From Pseudarthrobacter sp. NS4 (lineage in GTDB: Bacteria > Actinomycetota > Actinomycetes > Actinomycetales > Micrococcaceae): 64,000 bases of DNA. The notes beneath the pieces are model-generated. The model was not told where the DNA came from. It made no database searches and saw nothing but the letters and a program-made list of their open reading frames with translations. Numbering within the stretch: position 1 is the stretch's first letter; every line of letters begins with the position of its first letter. The stretch spans positions 3,782,001-3,846,000 of the forward strand of contig NZ_CP103288.1 of assembly GCF_024758005.1 (NCBI RefSeq). The letters run 5' to 3'. The position numbers were made by a program, and so were the translations under genes. Below, one piece after another: positions 59,253 through 64,000 of this stretch.

Positions 59253-61538
59253 TCAGCCCGCTACCGAAGCAGCAATGTGGAGAACGGAGCTGAAGCGGTG
59301 CGTGCCGCCGCCCACGGTTCGGAGCTCACCGCCCGGAAGCACGACGTCGGCCTCCACCCCCTCGGGTACCGTCGCCTCGAGGTGGAGGGCGCCGTCGTCG
59401 AGCCGCCACTCAACCTGAACGGTTCCGTGCGGGGTCCTCAGTGAAGTCCTGGCCCAGTCGATGTCTCCGCCGGGAACCGGTGCGATCCGTACCTTGCTGT
59501 AGCCCGGGGCTGCCGGGCTGATGCCACCGACGGTCTTGTGCAGCCATCCGGCTACGGCGCCCAGGGCGTAGTGGTTGAAGCTGGTCATCTCGCCTGGGTT
59601 GATGGTGCCGTCGGGCAACATGGAATCCCAGCGTTCCCATACCGTCGTGGCTCCCATGGTCACCGGGTAGAGCCAGGACGGGCAGCCTTCCTCGAGGAGC
59701 AGGCGGTAGGCCTCGTCCATGTAGCCGGTATCGGTGAGGGCGTGGGTGATGAACGGCGTGCCGGCGAACCCGGTGGAGACCCGATAGTTGTTGTCCCGGA
59801 CAAGTTCTGCCAGGCGGCCGCCGGCGAACTTCCGCAAGGTGGGGGTCTGGAGCACATCGAAGGCAAGGGCCAGGGCGTACACCGTGGTGCAGTCGCTGTG
59901 GATAGTTCCATCTGCCGCCACGTAGTGCTCCCCGAAGGACGCCCGGACCCGGGCTGCCAGCTGTTCGAAGTACGCGGCGTCGTCGGTCTTCCCAAGGAGC
60001 CGGGCAGCCTGGGCGGTGAGGCATGCCGTCCGGTACAGGCAGGCGGTGGCGACGACGCCTGTATCTGCCTTGGCGGCCCACGGCTGGTCCGGCGCGGCGT
60101 CGGGATCCAGCCAGTCACCGAACTGGAAACCCCTGTCCCAAAGCCCGGTGGGTGAAAGCAGAGTTTCCACCCGGCGCGTGTGCGCGGTCATGGATTCGTA
60201 CTGGTCCTGCAGCACGCTGATGTCCCCGTAGGCTTCCCACAACGCCCACGGTACCCAGACGGACGCCTCGCTCCACAGCGCGGATGACTCCGGCGAAGGG
60301 AACTCGGCCGGCTGGGAGCAGTACTTCAGCGCATCCGGAACGGTGATGGGCACCAGGCCGTCGGCAGCCTTCTGCTCAACAGCAAGATCCAGCAGCCAGT
60401 CCTGCAGGAAGCCTTTGACGTCGTAGAGGAAGGCAGCGGTGGGAGCGAAGACCGCAATATCACCGGTCCACCCGAGCCTCTCGTCGCGCTGCGGGCAGTC
60501 GGTGGGCAGGTCCAGGAAGTTGCCACGCAGGCCCCAGACGATGTTGCGGTGCAGCTGGTTGACCAGTTCGTTGGAGCACTCGAAGGTGCCGGTGCGCTCC
60601 AGGTCAGAGTGCACCACTACGGCCTCAAGCGATTCTGCGGTGGGCGTTCCCGGCCAGCCGGTGACCTCGGCATAGCGGAAGCCGTGGAAGGTCTTGGTGG
60701 GTTCGAAGACGTCCTGCCCGCCGGAAAGAACGAAAGTGTCTGTTGCCTTGGCCGAGCGCAGGGGACGGGTGCCCAGCTCGCCGTCCTCCAGCACCTCGGC
60801 GTGCCGCAGGGTGATAACGGAACCCGCCTCCCCCTGAATTGTGAATCGAAGCCAGCCCACCAGGTTCTGACCGAAATCCACCAGCGTCTTGCCGCTGGGC
60901 GAGGTGGTGATTTCCACCGGTTTGACCACGGCGGTACGCACCACGGGCGGGCTAACCGGCTCTGCCAGCCGGTCGACGTCGAATTCCAATTCCTGCACGC
61001 CCGTCCAGGTGCCGTCATCGAAGCCCGGCTCCGCCCAGCCGGACTGGTTCCGGCGCGCATCGATGGTTTGCCCGTCATAGAGATCGTTGAATGTAGTGGC
61101 GGACGGGCCAGACTGCCAGGAGGTATCCGACGCTACCGACTGGACGTGTCCGTCTGCGAACTCGATGTCCAGCTGGCCGAAAAAACCGAGATCCTTGCCG
61201 TAGAGGTTGGATTTGCCGTGCCAGGCGAGCCGGCCCCGGTACCAGCCGTTCCCCAGTTCCACGCCCAGCACAGAGGACGGGGCAACCAGGGCGGTCACGT
61301 CGTAGGTGCGGTAGCGGAGCCGCCATTCGTAGGAGCTCCAGCCCGGGCTCAAGACATCCTCACCTACCGGAACACCGTTGATGAAAGCCTCGTAGACACC
61401 GAAGGCGGTTGCCCGCAGGGTGGCTTTGGCCACGGCGCCGTGACCCTCCGCCACCCGGAACTCCTGACGCAGGCGCGGGGCGCCGTCGAAGTCCTGCTCA
61501 GGGGTGATCATCACTGCGAGCCAGGGTGTCTGCGTCAT
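59253..61538 (-). CDS. Alpha-L-rhamnosidase (GH78)
   Basis: 761 aa, no signal peptide, so cytoplasmic. N-terminal Bac_rhamnosid_N part (FGVYEAFINGVPVGEDVLSP, RLRYRTYDVTALV), concanavalin-like module with LVDFGQNLVGWLRF, then the catalytic (alpha/alpha)6 barrel with CPQRDERLGWTGDIAVFAPT (acid Asp and substrate-binding residues) and NPGEMTSFNHYALGAVAGWL (Glu). The closing beta domain contains SPAAPGYSKVRIAPVPGG. It releases alpha-L-rhamnose from flavonoid glycosides such as rutin, or from plant-wall oligosaccharides. It is the third gene of an operon with an Opp-type transporter, suggesting imported rhamnosides. Confidence 0.88.
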   Translation of the reverse strand: MTQTPWLAVMITPEQDFDGAPRLRQEFRVAEGHGAVAKATLRATAFGVYEAFINGVPVGEDVLSPGWSSYEWRLRYRTYDVTALVAPSSVLGVELGNGWYRGRLAWHGKSNLYGKDLGFFGQLDIEFADGHVQSVASDTSWQSGPSATTFNDLYDGQTIDARRNQSGWAEPGFDDGTWTGVQELEFDVDRLAEPVSPPVVRTAVVKPVEITTSPSGKTLVDFGQNLVGWLRFTIQGEAGSVITLRHAEVLEDGELGTRPLRSAKATDTFVLSGGQDVFEPTKTFHGFRYAEVTGWPGTPTAESLEAVVVHSDLERTGTFECSNELVNQLHRNIVWGLRGNFLDLPTDCPQRDERLGWTGDIAVFAPTAAFLYDVKGFLQDWLLDLAVEQKAADGLVPITVPDALKYCSQPAEFPSPESSALWSEASVWVPWALWEAYGDISVLQDQYESMTAHTRRVETLLSPTGLWDRGFQFGDWLDPDAAPDQPWAAKADTGVVATACLYRTACLTAQAARLLGKTDDAAYFEQLAARVRASFGEHYVAADGTIHSDCTTVYALALAFDVLQTPTLRKFAGGRLAELVRDNNYRVSTGFAGTPFITHALTDTGYMDEAYRLLLEEGCPSWLYPVTMGATTVWERWDSMLPDGTINPGEMTSFNHYALGAVAGWLHKTVGGISPAAPGYSKVRIAPVPGGDIDWARTSLRTPHGTVQVEWRLDDGALHLEATVPEGVEADVVLPGGELRTVGGGTHRFSSVLHIAASVAG

Positions 61539-61610
61539 GTAAAGGGTGTCCGATCTGCTGGGCCGGCAGTGCCGGCGGCGGGGAAGGTCAATAATTCGAA
61601 AAGGAACTGG

Positions 61611-62621
61611 TCAGGATGCGTAGTGGCAGGCGACTTCAGAGCCGCCCACCAGCCGGAGGGCGGGACGCTCTGTAGCGCACAATTCCGTTGCAAGCGGGCA
61701 ACGGAGCCGGAAGGGGCACCCGCCCGGAGCGGGAGTAGCAGCGGCACCTGTTCGAACGCCCAGGGATTCACGAGCCTCACGGCGGGCGGCCTGCTCGGCG
61801 GGCCGCGGCACCGGGGAAGCTGCAACGAGCGCCTGGGTGAACGGGTGCCTGGGGTTCTCGGTGACGGCGGCGGCAGGGCCGCTTTCCATTACCTGGCCAC
61901 GGTAAAGCACCACCACACGCTGGGCGAGGAACTGCACCACGGCGATGTCGTGGGCGATGAACAGATAACTAAGGCCGCGTTCCTCACGGAGATCGGCCAG
62001 AAGGTTCAGCACCTGCGCCTGCGTGGAGAGGTCCAGCGCGCTGACAGCTTCATCGCAGACCACCAGCTGGGGATCGCAGATGAGCGCCCGTGCAACGGAA
62101 ATCCGCTGCCTTTGCCCGCCGGAAAACTGACTGGGGTATCGGTCAACGGCGTCGCGGGGCAGCCCCACGCGTTCCAGCATGTCCTCGGCACGCTGCCTCG
62201 CCTCGGTCGCGTTCACGCCACGGAGCCGGAGAGGTTCCGCAAGCGAGGAGCCCACCGTGTTCCGGGGGTTCAGCGAGGAGTTGGGGTCCTGGAAGACCGC
62301 GCGGAGTTCCCCGCCCAAAGCCCGGCGCTGGGAAGCGCCGGCGGACGTGATGTCCCTGCCCTGGTAGGTAATGGTTCCGGCAGTAACCTTCTGCAGGCCC
62401 AAGATCGCCTTGCCGATGGTTGATTTGCCGGAGCCGGACTCCCCTACCAGGCCCACGGTTTCACCGGGGGCGATGCTGAAACTGACGCCGTCAACAGCAG
62501 CCGGAGTGGCCGCCGCTATTCGCCCGCGTCCGTAACGGACCACCAGGTCCTTGACTTCGAGCAGCGGCTGGGCGGCGGCGGGCCGTGCCGATTCAGGGCG
62601 GACCGAAGTTGCGGTGCTCAT
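61611..62621 (-). CDS. Opp/Dpp-type ABC transporter ATP-binding protein (OppF/DppF)
   Basis: 336 aa. Walker A VGLVGESGSGKSTIGKAILG, signature SQFSGGQRQRISVARAL, Walker B LVVCDEAVSALD and the C-terminal OppF extension PGGCPFRLRCPLATELC with its Cys cluster. It energises import of oligopeptides or, in GH-linked clusters, oligosaccharides. It begins 4 bp inside the permease/ATPase gene and is followed by the rhamnosidase (72 bp). Confidence 0.88.
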   Translation of the reverse strand: MSTATSVRPESARPAAAQPLLEVKDLVVRYGRGRIAAATPAAVDGVSFSIAPGETVGLVGESGSGKSTIGKAILGLQKVTAGTITYQGRDITSAGASQRRALGGELRAVFQDPNSSLNPRNTVGSSLAEPLRLRGVNATEARQRAEDMLERVGLPRDAVDRYPSQFSGGQRQRISVARALICDPQLVVCDEAVSALDLSTQAQVLNLLADLREERGLSYLFIAHDIAVVQFLAQRVVVLYRGQVMESGPAAAVTENPRHPFTQALVAASPVPRPAEQAARREARESLGVRTGAAATPAPGGCPFRLRCPLATELCATERPALRLVGGSEVACHYAS

Positions 62622-64000
62622 GAGTGATCCTTTTCAGCAGTCCGGTGTTCCGGTCCGGCGGGAGGTGCTCCTGCGTCGACCAGCTTCAGAACCTGGTGGG
62701 CGGGTACGTCGGTGGCCACCCAGTCCAGGCCTTCGACGGCGAGTTCGTCCGCCTTGACGCAGCGCACCAGGCCGTCGCCGGTTCCGGAGGGCAGCAGCGG
62801 GATAGGGACCAGGCACGCAGAGCCGGCGAACTGGCAACGGGCTGCGAAGCGGCACGTGCTGGGCCAGTCCTTGGGCTGGGGAACCTGGCCCTCGATGGTG
62901 GCCAGCCGTTCGGGCATGTCCGTCGCGTGGTTGGCATGCGGGTCCGCAGCCAGCAGGGCGAGGGTATAGGGGTGGCGGGGATTGTCCAGGATGCTGTCTG
63001 TCCGGCCGTTCTCGACCACCTCCCCTGCATACATGACAGCTACCTGGTCACACAGGTCGGCCACTACGCCAAGGTCGTGGGTGACTATCACCACGGACAT
63101 CCCGGTGTCCTTCACGAGACTACGAAGCAGAGACAGGATCTCGGCCTGCACGGTGACATCCAGCGCCGTGGTGGGCTCGTCCGCCACAAGCAGGCGCGGT
63201 CGGCCCGAAAGTGCCAGGGCGATGGCCACGCGTTGGGCCATACCGCCGCTGATTTGGTGCGGGTAGGTCTTCAGGATGCGCGCAGCGTCAACGATGCCCA
63301 CTTTTTCCAGCAGGTTCAGGGCCTCTGCCTTCGCGTCGGCCCTGCCCATCGCCCGGAGACGTCGGATGGCGGCGGTGAGCTGGTAGCCGACGGTGAACAT
63401 CGGGTCCAGTGCACGCATGGGTTCCTGCGAGATGAGGGCGATCCCGCGTCCGCGGACGCCTTCCGCCTCCTTGTCGGTAACCGCTGCCATGTTTTTGCCG
63501 TTCCAGAGAATCTGCCCGCCGGTCACTGACACGCCGGACGGCAGCAGTCCCAACAGCGACAGCGCGGTCATGGTCTTTCCGCAGCCGGATTCGCCAACCA
63601 GGCCCAAGACGGTGCCCGGCGCCACATCGAAGGAGACGTCAGTAACCAGGGGGACACCATTGTCCACGCCCACAAAGAGGTTGCGGACCATCAGGGTGTC
63701 CTTCCCAGCGGCATCGTTTCCGCTGCCAGGGCCTGCTGCAGCGGCACGTGCCGTGGCTGCTTTTACGGACTTCGTCCGTTGGCGCCGGGCGGCTGCCGAA
63801 GGCAGGTGGGAGGCTGCGGCGTTCGGTGCCTTCCCGAGGGCGTTGCCGATCGCGTTGGCAGACAGAACCGTCAAGGCAAGCACGGCGCCGGTGGGAACCA
63901 TAAGCCAGGGTGCGTTGTAAAGGTTCTGGGACGCGCTCTGGATCATGGCGCCCCAGCTGGGTTCGGGGATGGGCGGGCCGAACCCGATAAAGGCCAGACC
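62618..64000 (-). CDS. Opp/Dpp-type ABC permease-ATPase fusion, N-terminus outside the window
   Basis: The frame is open to the edge, so the gene is partial at its 5' end; at least 460 aa are present. The visible start is the end of a DppC-type permease (LAFIGFGPPIPEPSWGAM, then VLALTVLSANAIGNAL). A basic/Ala-rich linker enters a full DppD-type ATPase: VGESGCGKTMTALSLLG, ISGGMAQRVAIALAL, LLVADEPTTALD and the Cys-containing C-terminal RFAARCQFAGSACL. Permease/ATP-binding fusions of this type are known in actinobacteria. Partner permease and binding protein should lie to the right. Confidence 0.85.
   Translation of the reverse strand, partial: GLAFIGFGPPIPEPSWGAMIQSASQNLYNAPWLMVPTGAVLALTVLSANAIGNALGKAPNAAASHLPSAAARRQRTKSVKAATARAAAAGPGSGNDAAGKDTLMVRNLFVGVDNGVPLVTDVSFDVAPGTVLGLVGESGCGKTMTALSLLGLLPSGVSVTGGQILWNGKNMAAVTDKEAEGVRGRGIALISQEPMRALDPMFTVGYQLTAAIRRLRAMGRADAKAEALNLLEKVGIVDAARILKTYPHQISGGMAQRVAIALALSGRPRLLVADEPTTALDVTVQAEILSLLRSLVKDTGMSVVIVTHDLGVVADLCDQVAVMYAGEVVENGRTDSILDNPRHPYTLALLAADPHANHATDMPERLATIEGQVPQPKDWPSTCRFAARCQFAGSACLVPIPLLPSGTGDGLVRCVKADELAVEGLDWVATDVPAHQVLKLVDAGAPPAGPEHRTAEKDHS

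Noticed and set aside
60549..62423. 624-codon plus-strand frame
   Set aside because: It is antisense to the GH78 and ABC ATPase genes, which have clear motifs; high GC makes such antisense frames long.
1..64000. CRISPR arrays, tRNA or rRNA genes, prophage genes
   Set aside because: No regularly spaced repeats, no cloverleaf-like or rRNA sequence and no phage structural genes were noticed.

Overview
The window is a high-GC actinobacterial chromosome segment. GC-rich codon choice, GTG and TTG starts, ATGA/TGATG overlaps and the gene families suggest a soil member of the Micrococcaceae such as Arthrobacter, Pseudarthrobacter or Paenarthrobacter. This attribution is inferred from gene content; there is no rRNA, tRNA or CRISPR array to anchor it. 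About half of the window is sugar and aromatic catabolism; the rest is a glycosyltransferase/signalling block, mobile DNA and decayed genes.

Layout. 0.1-5.3 kb: a GntR regulator and an operon of hydroxyacid dehydrogenase, CMD protein, metallo-beta-lactamase-fold lactonase, ABM protein and succinate-semialdehyde dehydrogenase, resembling a gamma-butyrolactone/GHB route. 5.8-9.1 kb: LysR, MFS transporter and nitrilase. 9.3-9.8 kb: decayed helicase-associated-domain gene. 10.0-11.2 kb: orphan type III polyketide synthase. 11.3-20.8 kb: membrane glycosyltransferase, molybdopterin oxidoreductase, methyltransferase, DUF2064 protein, GT2 glycosyltransferase, two-component system, sugar-nucleotide epimerase and MTA phosphorylase. 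20.9-24.6 kb: two DUF1440 paralogues around a zinc alcohol dehydrogenase, then an SDR. 24.96-28.35 kb: an IS21-family element with damaged istA, intact istB and an apparent lipoprotein passenger gene. 28.6-33.0 kb: a frameshifted ABM gene, a secreted phytase-like protein with a duplicated DNRLRE domain, and a region of relics.

33.0-46.1 kb is the clearest pathway: FadR-type regulator, MFS transporter, LerK-, DerI-, LerI-, OiaC- and ApnO-like enzymes on the plus strand, then Dabb, SDR, ApnL-like and GH3 genes on the minus strand. Together they can be read as D-apionolactone -> D-apionate -> 3-oxo-isoapionate -> L-erythrulose -> L-erythrulose-1-P -> D-erythrulose-4-P -> D-erythrose-4-P. Between GH3 and the ApnL-like gene lies the out-of-frame tail of what looks like a DUF5605-type (apiosidase-like) glycosidase that has otherwise been deleted.

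46.4-57.8 kb holds a frameshifted type-B carboxylesterase, a bicupin quercetin-2,3-dioxygenase-like gene, a DUF3500 gene, an FAD aromatic hydroxylase, an FAH-family hydrolase, three alpha/beta hydrolases (one without its catalytic Ser) and an IclR regulator. A shared inverted repeat, TTCCA-N5-TGGAA, lies in both divergent promoters. 57.9-64.0 kb has a nucleoside hydrolase, a broken small membrane-protein gene, a GH78 alpha-L-rhamnosidase and an Opp/Dpp-type ABC transporter that runs off the right edge. My overall reading, which is inference, is a plant glycoside island: glycosidases remove rhamnose, glucose and apiose, the apionate branch burns apiose, and the quercetinase-centred genes attack a flavonol aglycone. 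Several members are broken, so the island may be decaying in this strain, or some frameshifts may be sequence errors.
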